Positions 1 to 10,958 of a DNA stretch of 64,000 bases are shown piece after piece. The position numbers and the translations under genes were made by a program. The notes beneath the pieces were generated by a model. The model searched no databases and was not told where the DNA came from. It saw nothing but the letters and a program-made list of their open reading frames with translations. Position 1 is the stretch's first letter. Each line of letters starts with the position of its first letter. This DNA is from Crateriforma spongiae (GTDB lineage: Bacteria; Planctomycetota; Planctomycetia; Pirellulales; Pirellulaceae): NCBI RefSeq assembly GCF_012290005.1, contig NZ_JAAXMS010000002.1:620001-684000 (forward strand). The letters are read 5' to 3'.

Positions 1-1
1 C

Positions 2-1024
2 CACGGCGGCATGGTCGACGGGCGACCGTACCCCGGCGCCCCCAACAACCGATTTGCACTACAAACGTTGACCGAAGAAATTCGGGCGACCAAGTGGATC
101 CTGGGCAAACCATTGGCGCGGATGGATCTGGGCGCAATGGTCATTCCGCTGGGCAGCACTCACGGCACCACCAACGCGGTGGTCTTTGGCATGGGCTTGA
201 TGCATTACCGCGACGCCGACCTGAATTTCCAACCGAAGATTCCGGGCAAGTTCACACACCATGACATGGACGCACCGCCGTGGTGGCACTTCGCAAAGCG
301 ACCGTACATCTACATCGACGGGTTCGCGGCCAAAGGGCATCGTGGACTGATGCAGTTCATGTTGGTGCCTGAGAACGGCCCGACGTTCTTTTCCGATCAC
401 GAAGACGACTTCCGCGACGTCTACGCGTACCTGTCTTCGTTGATGCCGCCGAAATTCGAAGGAAAAATTGACACGGCCGTCGCGCGACAAGGCAAAGTTT
501 TGTTCGAGGAACACTGTGCCAGGTGCCATGGCACTTATGGAACCGACGGGACCTATCCCAACCAGCGGATTCCGATCGATGACATCGGCACCGATCGTGT
601 GCGTTTCGATGCGTTATCGGTCAGCGGCCGCCAGAAGTACGCCGACAGTTGGTTCGCCAAAACGGAAACTGCGGAACGCCGCAGCATTGCATCTCCCGAT
701 GGTTACGTCGCACCACCGCTGGACGGCGTCTGGGCCAGCGCGCCGTACTTTCACAACGGCAGCGTGCCCACGTTGTGGGGTGTATTGAATCCCGACCAGC
801 GGCCGGCGGTTTGGCGTTCGGATCGCCTGGAGTTCGATTCACAGGAAATCGGGCTGTGTCACGAAGTGGTGGATCAAGTCCCCGCCGACGTTTCCGACGC
901 CGCCGTCCGCCGCACCTATTTCGACACCGGCCTGCCCGGCAAAAGTCGCATCGGCCATGACTATCCCGATGTCCTGACGGAGCCGGAAAAGCGTGCCGTG
1001 CTGGAGTACCTGAAGACGCTGTAG
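2..1024 (+). CDS. RoxA-like c-type cytochrome, 3' part (5' end outside window)
   Basis: The frame is open to the window edge, so the ATG at 11 is probably internal and the gene is 5'-truncated. One haem c motif CARCH lies about 169 residues after that Met. Further on, a GVWASAPYFHNGSVPTL segment is typical of the RoxA/RoxB and di-haem cytochrome c peroxidase superfamily, in which the conserved His and Asn surround the second haem. Family members usually carry two haems; the first CxxCH would lie upstream of the window. The protein is likely periplasmic and redox-active; the substrate cannot be told. It ends at a TAG 345 bases before thiC. Confidence 0.75.
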   Translation, partial: HGGMVDGRPYPGAPNNRFALQTLTEEIRATKWILGKPLARMDLGAMVIPLGSTHGTTNAVVFGMGLMHYRDADLNFQPKIPGKFTHHDMDAPPWWHFAKRPYIYIDGFAAKGHRGLMQFMLVPENGPTFFSDHEDDFRDVYAYLSSLMPPKFEGKIDTAVARQGKVLFEEHCARCHGTYGTDGTYPNQRIPIDDIGTDRVRFDALSVSGRQKYADSWFAKTETAERRSIASPDGYVAPPLDGVWASAPYFHNGSVPTLWGVLNPDQRPAVWRSDRLEFDSQEIGLCHEVVDQVPADVSDAAVRRTYFDTGLPGKSRIGHDYPDVLTEPEKRAVLEYLKTL

Positions 1025-2698
<1,674 letters not shown>

Positions 2699-2935
2699 GC
2701 GTCGACGGCAATGCCACGCCACACGCCGATTCAGCCTCCTTTGCCATAGCGACCACGTGAATCGAAGGCCCCGGGCCTGATCGCTTCTCCCGATGGGTGC
2801 CACCGGCACCTCGCTTGGTCGCTTCGGTGCAACACCACCGCCACGCCACCGCCGCCACGCGTTTGCCCCTTCGATGGTCGGCTAAATTGGTGAACGCCCG
2901 GCGACACGATAGATCCCCAAAGACCGCCCGGTTGT

Positions 2936-5134
2936 ATGAAACTTCGCGACGATCTTCCCGCCTCCATTTCGGTCTTTTTGGTGGCGTTGCCCCTGTGCCT
3001 GGGGATCGCCCTTGCATCCAGCAGTGAAGCGGTCCCCGTGCCGCTGATGAGCGGGCTGATCGCGGGCATCATTGGTGGAATCGTCGTCGGTTCGATCAGC
3101 GGATCGCACACCAGCGTCAGTGGTCCGGCGGCCGGTTTGGTGGCGATCGTGATTGCCCAAACCGAAGCGTTGGGATCGTTCGAGGCGTTTGTCCTGGCCG
3201 TTTCGCTGGCCGGCGTGATCCAGGTTTTCTTGGGCGCGATGCGGGCCGGCGTCATTGCCTATTACTTTCCGTCCAGTGTGATTCGAGGCCTGCTGACGGC
3301 GATCGGTGTCATCCTGATTCTGAAACAGTTGCCACACGCGGTGGGCTATGACCGCGATGCCGAAGGCGATTTCAGTTTCTTTCAAGCCGACGGCTACAAC
3401 ACGTTCACCGAACTGGGGCACATGTTCGAAGCGTTCAGCGTCACGGCAACGGTAATCAGCCTGGGATGCCTGTGCATTCTGATTTTTTGGGAGAAACGCT
3501 TTTCCGGAAAGACTCCCATCCCCGGCCCCTTGGTGGCGGTCGTCGTGGGCACACTGATCAACGAATTGGTCGGGCTGATTGCCCCCGACTATGCCCTGGG
3601 TGCAAGCCACCGAGTGCAACTTTCCGGCGGCGCCGATTCGTCGTCCGGTCTGTTTACATTCCCTGATTTCAGTGCGCTGCAGGATCCACAGCTGTATCTG
3701 GCTGCGGTCACCATCGCCTTGGTCGCATCACTGGAAACCTTGCTGAACTTGGAAGCGGTCGACCGCTTGGACACATTGAAACGCGTCAGCCCGGCCAACC
3801 GCGAACTGTACGCCCAAGGCATTGGCAATATCTGCAGCGGTTTGATCGGCGGCCTGCCGGTGACCAGCGTGATCGTCCGCAGCAGCGCGAACGTGTACTC
3901 GGGGGCCAAGTCCAAAGCTTCCACGATCATGCACGGCATTTGGCTGGGCGGCACCGTGTTCACCATCCCCTGGTTGTTGGAACAGATCCCGTTATCAGCT
4001 TTGGCGGCGATCCTATTGTTCACCGGTTACAAACTGGCCAAACCGGCAATCTTCATGGACGCCTGGAACAAAGGCTGGAATCAATTCCTGCCGTTCGCCC
4101 TGACCGTTCTGGCAATTGTGTTCACCGATTTGCTGATCGGAATCGTCATTGGTTTGATCGTCGGTGTGATCTTTGTTTTGCGATCAATGGAACGCACGCC
4201 ATTTTTGAGCGAGCAAGAAAACCCGGTCACCGGAAATGTGACACGCTTGAAATTCGGCCAACACCTGACGTTCTTGAATCAATCACGCGTCCGCAAGACG
4301 CTGGACAAGTTTGCCGAGGGCAGTCACCTGATCTTGGACGCCAGCAAGACCGAGTACATCGACCCCGACGTCTTGGACACGATCCGTGACTTTCGCGATG
4401 TCAAAGCGCCCGCCAAAAAAATCGATGTCAGCTTTGTCGGTTTCCGTGATCGCTATGCCTTGGAAGACCGCAAGGGCTACAGCGATGTCGTGACCCGAGC
4501 CAAGCAAGCGGAATTGACACCGCTGGAAACATTGAACTTGCTTCGCCGGGGCAACGAGCGGTTCTTGTCCGGCGAAATGCTGGAACGTGATTGGTCACAC
4601 CAACGCGATCAAACGTCCGAAGCTCAACACCCGATGGCCGCGCTGCTGGGGTGCATCGACAGTCGCGTCCCGGCGGAACTGGTCTTTGACGTCGGCATCG
4701 GTGACATCTTTTCCGTTCGTGTGGCCGGAAATGTGGTCAACGAAGACGTCCTGGGATCGTTGGAATACGCCGCGGAAGTCGGCGAAGTGAATCTGATCGT
4801 CGTCCTGGGACACACCCGATGCGGTGCGGTCACCGCGGCTTGCCAAGGCGTCAAACTGGGACACGTGACCGAGCTGATCGAAAAGATTTCGCCGATCGCA
4901 CAGAACGTCCGAAGCCACCATACGGGCGAAGAAGACGCCGAATTTGTCGATCAAGTCGCCAAGCAAAATGTTTTGCACGTGATCGACGAAATCATCCGTC
5001 GCAGCGAAATCGTTGCGAACCTGATCAAAGAGGGCAAAGTCGATATCGTCGGCGGCATGTACCACCTGAAAGAAGGCCGTGTCGAATTCTTCGGCGGCAT
5101 GATTGAACGACTCTCCGACACGGCGGCCACTTGA
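2936..5134 (+). CDS. SulP-family anion transporter fused to beta-carbonic anhydrase
   Basis: A 732-residue fusion. Residues 1 to about 415 are a SulP/SLC26-type permease with many hydrophobic helices (it opens with KLRDDLPASISVFLVALPLCLGIA split by short loops). About 425-515 is a STAS-like domain (LILDASKTEYIDPDVLDTI). About 530-725 is a beta-carbonic anhydrase with zinc ligands C573, H626 and C629 and the D575/R577 dyad (CIDSR and GHTRCGA). Fusions of this kind are thought to carry bicarbonate coupled to CO2 hydration; that role is inferred here. It is a single gene in the inner membrane with the anhydrase in the cytoplasm. All catalytic ligands are present. Confidence 0.93.
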   Translation: MKLRDDLPASISVFLVALPLCLGIALASSSEAVPVPLMSGLIAGIIGGIVVGSISGSHTSVSGPAAGLVAIVIAQTEALGSFEAFVLAVSLAGVIQVFLGAMRAGVIAYYFPSSVIRGLLTAIGVILILKQLPHAVGYDRDAEGDFSFFQADGYNTFTELGHMFEAFSVTATVISLGCLCILIFWEKRFSGKTPIPGPLVAVVVGTLINELVGLIAPDYALGASHRVQLSGGADSSSGLFTFPDFSALQDPQLYLAAVTIALVASLETLLNLEAVDRLDTLKRVSPANRELYAQGIGNICSGLIGGLPVTSVIVRSSANVYSGAKSKASTIMHGIWLGGTVFTIPWLLEQIPLSALAAILLFTGYKLAKPAIFMDAWNKGWNQFLPFALTVLAIVFTDLLIGIVIGLIVGVIFVLRSMERTPFLSEQENPVTGNVTRLKFGQHLTFLNQSRVRKTLDKFAEGSHLILDASKTEYIDPDVLDTIRDFRDVKAPAKKIDVSFVGFRDRYALEDRKGYSDVVTRAKQAELTPLETLNLLRRGNERFLSGEMLERDWSHQRDQTSEAQHPMAALLGCIDSRVPAELVFDVGIGDIFSVRVAGNVVNEDVLGSLEYAAEVGEVNLIVVLGHTRCGAVTAACQGVKLGHVTELIEKISPIAQNVRSHHTGEEDAEFVDQVAKQNVLHVIDEIIRRSEIVANLIKEGKVDIVGGMYHLKEGRVEFFGGMIERLSDTAAT

Positions 5135-5268
5135 CCGGAACTGCCCGCGCCATCGACATCGCCCGGGCGTCACATCGGGCGGGGCCATGCATGTCACTTC
5201 GCCGCGCCGCCCACTTCGGCAACCTTTGATCCTTACCGTTCCCGCGACGCACGGGTATCCTGCGCCCC

Positions 5269-7548
5269 ATGGAAGTCTCTCAAAAATTGACCGACCGCCT
5301 GATGCAGTTGGTCCATACGGCCGAATATCGCCCCAGCAAACCGAAACACATCGCGGCCGCTTTGAAGCTGGATCCGGATGAGTATCGCGAATTGCGGCGC
5401 GTCATCAAACAATTGGTCATTGAAGGCCGCCTGGTCTATGGCGGGAACCATTTGGTCATTCCGGCCAGCGCTTTCGAAGGCGGATCGGACACCCTGCGCG
5501 GCAAGTTTCGCCGCGCCATGGGCGGCGGATTCGGGTTTGTCCGCCCCGGCGATGGCGGCAACGATCGTGACGCCGAAGTCCCCGACGATATTTTTGTGCC
5601 CCCCGGCAAAACAATGGGGGCATTGGAAGGCGACATTGTCGAAGTCCGCATCGAACCCGGACGACGTGGCGGCACCGAGGGCGAAGTCGTTCAGGTTCTG
5701 CAGCGGGTTCGTCGCCAGTTCACCGGCACGTTTCAAAACGAACAAGGATCTCCGGTCGTTTACCTGGATGGGACGCCCTACGAACACCCGGTGCATGTCG
5801 GAGACGTTCGGGGGATGCCATTGACGGCCGACGACAAAGTTTTTGTCGAACTGGTGGAGTTCCCCGGTGAAGATGGCTTGGGCGGTGAAGCGGTCATCCT
5901 GGAACGACTGGGCACCAGCAAGAATCCCGCGATCGACACGCTGTCGATCATGCGGCAATTTGCGTTACCCGACCACTTTCCCGAAGCGGTGTTGGACGAC
6001 GCCCGCCAGGCCGCCGACGCTTTTGACGACGAATCGGTGCCGGACGATCGGCTGGATCTGACCGACAAGCTGACGATCACCATCGACCCGCGTGACGCGC
6101 GTGATTTCGACGACGCGATCTCGCTGGAACGCGAAGACGGCCGTTGGCGATTGTGGGTCCATATCGCCGATGTCAGTCATTTCGTACGTCCCGGCGGCCC
6201 GCTGGATCGCGACGCCCAGAACCGTGCGACCAGTGTCTATTTGCCCGACCGCGTTGTACCGATGATCCCTGAAATCATCAGCAACCACTTGGCCAGCTTG
6301 CAGCCGGAAAAGATGCGGCTGACCAAAACCGTCGAAATTGAATACACCGACGACCTAGTCATCACACACACCGAAGTGCACAACGCTGCGATCCGCAGTG
6401 ACATGCGATTGAACTATGAACAAGTCGATCGCTTCTTGGCCGACCCGCTACAGCATCGCGGCAAATGGGGCGACGCGGTTTGCGATCTGCTGTCACGGAT
6501 GCATGAATTGGCGATGCACATCCGGCGACGTCGATTCAAATCGGGATCACTGTCGATGGACATGCCCGACATCAAACTGGATTTGGATCGCACCGGTAAA
6601 GTCAAAGGTGCCTATCTGGTCGAACACACCGAAAGCCACCAGATCATCGAAGAGTTCATGCTGGCGGCCAACCAGGCGGTTGCAACCTGGCTGGACGACC
6701 AAGAATTGAATTTCCTGCACCGAATTCACGCACCGCCCGAGCGGCGCAAATTGCGGCAACTGTCGACCTTCCTGCAAGACTTGGGCTTGACCAAACAGTC
6801 GGTCGAAAGCCGATTTGAAATCCAGGCGATTCTGGACGCCGTTGCGGGCAAGCCGCTGGAAAACGCGGTCAACTTTGCCGTGTTGAAAGCAATGAGCAAA
6901 GCGATCTACGCGCCCAATCGCGAAGGTCACTATGCCTTGGACATGGAACACTATTGTCACTTCACCAGCCCCATTCGTCGGTACCCCGATTTGTCGGTGC
7001 ACCGATTGGTCCAGCGATTGATTGAAAATCGTTCACCTGCCAACGAAGGCTCGCGTCCAGACGACTCGTTCGCCGAATTGGTCAAGCTCGGCCATCACTG
7101 CAGCGACATGGAACGCAACGCACAACAGGCCGAACGGGAATTGATCGAACTGAAATTGCTGCACTTTTTGAAAAAGAAGGTCGGTGAAACTTTGTCCGCG
7201 GTCATCAGCCGAGTTTTCGCCGACGGGCTGCACGCGAGATGCATCAAATTGCCGGTCGACGGATTCATTCCCGTTTCCAGTTTGCCCAAGGACCAGTACC
7301 GCTTTGAACGACGCGGTCAGATGATCGTCGGATTCAAAAAAGGAAACCAATTTCGCCTCGGCGACCAACTGACGGTGAAGATCGCAAACGTCGATCTACA
7401 GGACCGTCAATTGTTTTTGGAAGTGGTCACCAACCACAGTGCGTCGTCGTCCGCGGATCGTCCGCGCGAGCGGAACAGCAAAAAACCGAAATACAAAGCC
7501 AAGCGACAGACGGATCGGCGCGCAAAAAAGAAACGTCGCAGACGCTAA
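5269..7548 (+). CDS. rnr: Ribonuclease R
   Basis: 3'-to-5' exoribonuclease of the RNB (RNase II) family, 759 residues. An N-terminal winged-helix region (KPKHIAAALKLDPDEYRELRR) is followed by cold-shock domains. The RNB catalytic core has the metal-binding DPRDARDFDDAISL block near residue 275, and HYCHFTSPIRRYPDLSVHR near 565. A C-terminal S1 domain and a very basic Lys/Arg tail end the protein, as in RNase R rather than RNase II. It degrades structured RNA and takes part in RNA quality control. The ATG at 5269 follows a 134-base gap after the SulP fusion gene. Confidence 0.95.
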   Translation: MEVSQKLTDRLMQLVHTAEYRPSKPKHIAAALKLDPDEYRELRRVIKQLVIEGRLVYGGNHLVIPASAFEGGSDTLRGKFRRAMGGGFGFVRPGDGGNDRDAEVPDDIFVPPGKTMGALEGDIVEVRIEPGRRGGTEGEVVQVLQRVRRQFTGTFQNEQGSPVVYLDGTPYEHPVHVGDVRGMPLTADDKVFVELVEFPGEDGLGGEAVILERLGTSKNPAIDTLSIMRQFALPDHFPEAVLDDARQAADAFDDESVPDDRLDLTDKLTITIDPRDARDFDDAISLEREDGRWRLWVHIADVSHFVRPGGPLDRDAQNRATSVYLPDRVVPMIPEIISNHLASLQPEKMRLTKTVEIEYTDDLVITHTEVHNAAIRSDMRLNYEQVDRFLADPLQHRGKWGDAVCDLLSRMHELAMHIRRRRFKSGSLSMDMPDIKLDLDRTGKVKGAYLVEHTESHQIIEEFMLAANQAVATWLDDQELNFLHRIHAPPERRKLRQLSTFLQDLGLTKQSVESRFEIQAILDAVAGKPLENAVNFAVLKAMSKAIYAPNREGHYALDMEHYCHFTSPIRRYPDLSVHRLVQRLIENRSPANEGSRPDDSFAELVKLGHHCSDMERNAQQAERELIELKLLHFLKKKVGETLSAVISRVFADGLHARCIKLPVDGFIPVSSLPKDQYRFERRGQMIVGFKKGNQFRLGDQLTVKIANVDLQDRQLFLEVVTNHSASSSADRPRERNSKKPKYKAKRQTDRRAKKKRRRR

Positions 7549-7797
7549 TCGCCGACACGGGGGTGATTCCGCGCATCATCGTCCCGATGGCTTGTTCGGC
7601 TTTCCCCCCAGCCATCGCGGCAATGTGAAATCGGGGGTAGGCGGTCGTGACGGGTCGTCTACACTGGACGACCGAGGTGGCCGATACGGTCGCCCCAACA
7701 CTGATCCTTTCCATCACGGCAATTGATTCCTACGGCATCGCGATGTATCGATCGCGTTTGCTACGGCGATACCTTTGTGCACCCAGGACCAGCATTC

Positions 7798-8913
7798 ATG
7801 AATTTGGCCCCGGCCACCACGCCGTTAGATTCCTGGCACCGCCAAGCCGGTGGGAAAATGGTCGACTTTGCCGGCTACGCGCTGCCCGTGCAATACGCCG
7901 GTGGCGGAATCGTCGCCGAGCATCAAGCATGCCGCACAGCGGCGGCACTCTTTGACGTCTCGCACATGGGACGCCTGCGGTTTGATGGCGTGGGCAGCGA
8001 AGCGTTGCTGGATCACTTGCTGACACGCCGCGTCAGCGACATGCCGGTCGGCCGGGTGCGATACGGATTGCTCTGTAATGCCGAAGGCGGCGTGTTGGAC
8101 GATGTACTGGTTTCACACCTGGAAACACCGTCCGGCCAGCGTTACCACCTGATGGTGGTCAACGCCAGCAATCGCCAAAAGATTTGGAAATGGATCCAAC
8201 CTCACTTGGACGATTTCCCCGGCGTCACGCTGACCGACCGGACGGAATTGACCGCGATGATCGCTGTCCAAGGGCCCAAAGCCATCGAACTTTGCGATCG
8301 ACTGTTCAAGGTGCCGCCGTCGCGTCTGAAATATTACCGCGCTACGATCACCGAACAGTTTCAGAAACCTGCGATCGTCAGCCGAACGGGTTACACCGGC
8401 GAAGACGGATTCGAATTGATCGTGCGTGCCGAAGACGCACCGCGTGTTTGGGAAAACTTGTTGTTGGCCGGACGCGACCACGGTGTGATTGCGGCGGGTT
8501 TGGGCGCACGCGATACGCTGCGTTTGGAAGCCGGCATGCCACTGTACGGTCACGAATTGACCGAACAGATTGACCCACTGTCGGCCGGACTTTCGTTCGC
8601 CTGCAACCTGAAGGACCGATCTTTCATCGGCGACGAAGCGCTGCGTCAGATTGCCGATGCCGGTCCCCCAAAGGTGCGAATCGGATTGTTGCCCGAAGGA
8701 AAACGTCCGGCCCGCGAAGGTTGTGACGTCGTATCGGCCGACGGCCAAGTGATCGGACGCGTCACCAGCGGTGCCCCATCGCCGACTTTGGGACGACCGA
8801 TCGCGATGGCCAGCATCGACGCGGCACAAGCCGACAACCAGCGATTCGAAATCGACATCCGCGGCAAACGCGTCGCAGCGATTCGGACCGCCCTGCCCTT
8901 CTACAAACGCTGA
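7798..8913 (+). CDS. gcvT: Glycine cleavage system T protein (aminomethyltransferase)
   Basis: GcvT transfers the methylene group from aminomethyl-lipoyl-H protein to tetrahydrofolate. The 371-residue product begins MNLAPATTPLDSWHRQ. The frame opens 25 codons earlier at 7723, but similarity begins here and AGGA lies at 7784-7787, so 7798 is chosen. Motifs include GGKMVDFAGYALPVQY, DVSHMGRLRFDG, the folate-binding RTGYTGEDGFEL block and AGLGARDTLRLEAGMPLYGHEL. First gene of the gcv cluster; gcvH follows after 58 bases. Confidence 0.96.
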   Translation: MNLAPATTPLDSWHRQAGGKMVDFAGYALPVQYAGGGIVAEHQACRTAAALFDVSHMGRLRFDGVGSEALLDHLLTRRVSDMPVGRVRYGLLCNAEGGVLDDVLVSHLETPSGQRYHLMVVNASNRQKIWKWIQPHLDDFPGVTLTDRTELTAMIAVQGPKAIELCDRLFKVPPSRLKYYRATITEQFQKPAIVSRTGYTGEDGFELIVRAEDAPRVWENLLLAGRDHGVIAAGLGARDTLRLEAGMPLYGHELTEQIDPLSAGLSFACNLKDRSFIGDEALRQIADAGPPKVRIGLLPEGKRPAREGCDVVSADGQVIGRVTSGAPSPTLGRPIAMASIDAAQADNQRFEIDIRGKRVAAIRTALPFYKR

Positions 8914-8971
8914 ACCCCGCGCACACGCGTTCCCCACGATTTCCGTTTTCAGATCTTTCAGGAGACCCAAG

Positions 8972-9364
8972 ATGGCCCGTGACACATCCAAACTTCGCTA
9001 CGCGGAAACTCATGAGTGGGTCGATGCAGGCGATGACGGCGTCGCAACGATCGGCATCTCCGCCTTCGCGATTGAACAGTTGAACGACTTGGTCTACATG
9101 GACCTGCCCGAAGTCGGAAAAGATGTCGCCGTGGGAGACGAAATCGGTGAAGTCGAATCTGTCAAAGCGGTCAGCCCTTTGTACAGCCCGGTATCCGGAC
9201 AGGTGGTCGAAGTCCACACCGAGTTGCCGGACAACTTGGACAACCTGAAAGAAGACCCCTACGAATTCGGATGGATCATCAAAATCAAGATGACCGATGC
9301 GTCGGAAGTCGAAAAATTGATGGACCATGCGGCCTATGAAAAACAGTGCAGCGAAGCGGGCTGA
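8972..9364 (+). CDS. gcvH: Glycine cleavage system H protein
   Basis: Lipoyl carrier protein of the glycine cleavage complex, 130 residues. The lipoylated lysine is K65 in GEVESVKAVSPL. A longer frame opens at 8771 inside gcvT, but the ATG at 8972 has AGGAG at 8960-8964 and starts exactly where H proteins begin (MARDTSKLRYAETHEWV). It shuttles the aminomethyl intermediate between P, T and L proteins. Confidence 0.97.
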   Translation: MARDTSKLRYAETHEWVDAGDDGVATIGISAFAIEQLNDLVYMDLPEVGKDVAVGDEIGEVESVKAVSPLYSPVSGQVVEVHTELPDNLDNLKEDPYEFGWIIKIKMTDASEVEKLMDHAAYEKQCSEAG

Positions 9365-9508
9365 CCTGCACCTCACAGATCGGACCGTCCGGCTTGCAAG
9401 GCACGGCCGCAATTCCGTCACAGCATTACGAAACGTCGGACAGGACGACCGACGCTCTGGTCAAGGAAGCGATCAAACACGCCTCTGAAAAACCTTTGCA
9501 ACAGCGTC

Positions 9509-10879
9509 ATGGCCTATCTATTTCACACCGACGCCGACCGTGCACAGATGTTGGCATCGATCGGCGCCGATTCGGTCCAGCAGATCATCGACCAACAAGT
9601 TCCCCAAGATGTCCAATTGCAGCGGCCGCTGGACTTGGGCGATGCGGCTGGTGAACTAACGCTTGAATCGGAGATGCGTCGGCTTGCCGCCCAAAACTCG
9701 TCGGCATCCAGCCATGCATGCTTCTTGGGTTGTGGCGCCTACGATCATTTCATTCCCGCAGCGGTCGATGAAATCGCTTCCCGCGGCGAATACTACACGT
9801 CGTACACGCCGTATCAGGCCGAGGTCAGCCAGGGCAACCTGCAGGTGATGTTCGAATACGAAACGTTGATCACCCAAATCACCGGATTAGCCGTCAGCAA
9901 CGCCAGTCTGTATGACGGTGGTTCGGCGGCCACCGAAGGCGTCCTGATGGCGTTGGCTTCGGTTCGCAACCGTGAAAAGGTCATCACCAGCGAAGCCGTC
10001 CACCCGGAATACCGCGATATCCTGGAAGCCTATCTGCAAAACATCGGCGCCACTTTGGTCACGGTTCCCGTTGGTGACAACGGGGATTCGTCAGCGATCA
10101 TTTCGGCCATCGATGAACAAACCGCCTGCGTGCTGATCCAGCACCCCAATTTCTTGGGGCGACTGGAAGATGTCACCGCCATCGCCGATGCGGCACATGC
10201 AAAGGGCGCGTTGCTGGTTCAATCGTTCGATCCGATCAGCACCGGATTGCTGAAGCGCCCCGGTGACTTGGGAGCCGACATCGCGGTGGCGGAAGGCCAA
10301 TGCCTGGGCAACCCATTGCAATACGGCGGTCCTTACCTGGGCATCATGGCGTGCCGAGAAGATTTGGTACGACGTCTGCCGGGGCGAATCGCCGGGCAAA
10401 CCACCGACCGCCGCGGAAATCGCTGCTGGGTCCTGACGTTGCAAACGCGAGAACAACACATTCGTCGCGAAAAAGCGACCAGCAATATCTGCAGCAACCA
10501 AACATTGTTGGCCTTGCGGGCGACCGTCTACCTTAGCTTGCTGGGCCCTGAAGGCTTACGCGAAACCGCGTCACACTGTCTGCGGAAAGCTGATTACGCA
10601 AAACGACGAATCACCGCGTCGGACCGATTCGACATCGTCCACGACGGACCGGTGTTCAAGGAGTTTGTGGTCCGCGACCGATCCGATGATGTCGACGGTT
10701 TGCTACGGCACGCCGAATCTCAGGGCATTCTGGCCGGCGTTGCCTTGGGCCAATTCGACCCGTCCATGAATGATTGCTTTCTCGTGGCGGTGACGGAAAA
10801 ACGCAGCCGCGATGACATCGACCGGCTGGCCGCTGTTCTCGCCGACGCGCCGTGCCGTTCGGCTGTGGCATCCGCCTAA
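9509..10879 (+). CDS. gcvPA: Glycine dehydrogenase (decarboxylating) subunit 1
   Basis: The N-terminal half of the split P protein, 456 residues. Typical blocks are FLGCGAYDHFIPAAV, YTSYTPYQAEVSQGNLQ, the PLP-fold segment AVSNASLYDGGSAATEG and EGQCLGNPLQYGGPYLG. It works as a complex with GcvPB, which carries the PLP lysine. The split form is common in many bacteria and archaea, while E. coli has a single GcvP. gcvPB follows with its start 79 bases beyond this stop. Confidence 0.97.
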   Translation: MAYLFHTDADRAQMLASIGADSVQQIIDQQVPQDVQLQRPLDLGDAAGELTLESEMRRLAAQNSSASSHACFLGCGAYDHFIPAAVDEIASRGEYYTSYTPYQAEVSQGNLQVMFEYETLITQITGLAVSNASLYDGGSAATEGVLMALASVRNREKVITSEAVHPEYRDILEAYLQNIGATLVTVPVGDNGDSSAIISAIDEQTACVLIQHPNFLGRLEDVTAIADAAHAKGALLVQSFDPISTGLLKRPGDLGADIAVAEGQCLGNPLQYGGPYLGIMACREDLVRRLPGRIAGQTTDRRGNRCWVLTLQTREQHIRREKATSNICSNQTLLALRATVYLSLLGPEGLRETASHCLRKADYAKRRITASDRFDIVHDGPVFKEFVVRDRSDDVDGLLRHAESQGILAGVALGQFDPSMNDCFLVAVTEKRSRDDIDRLAAVLADAPCRSAVASA

Positions 10880-10958
10880 GCCATCACGAAGGCACCCGAT
10901 CAAGCGTGCCACGCGTCTTCCATCTTCGCCATCCGGTTCCAAGTCATTTGTCCGCATC

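Noticed and set aside
2882-3619. 245-codon minus-strand frame inside the SulP gene
   Set aside because: Composition is that of an antisense shadow, and the plus-strand gene is certain.
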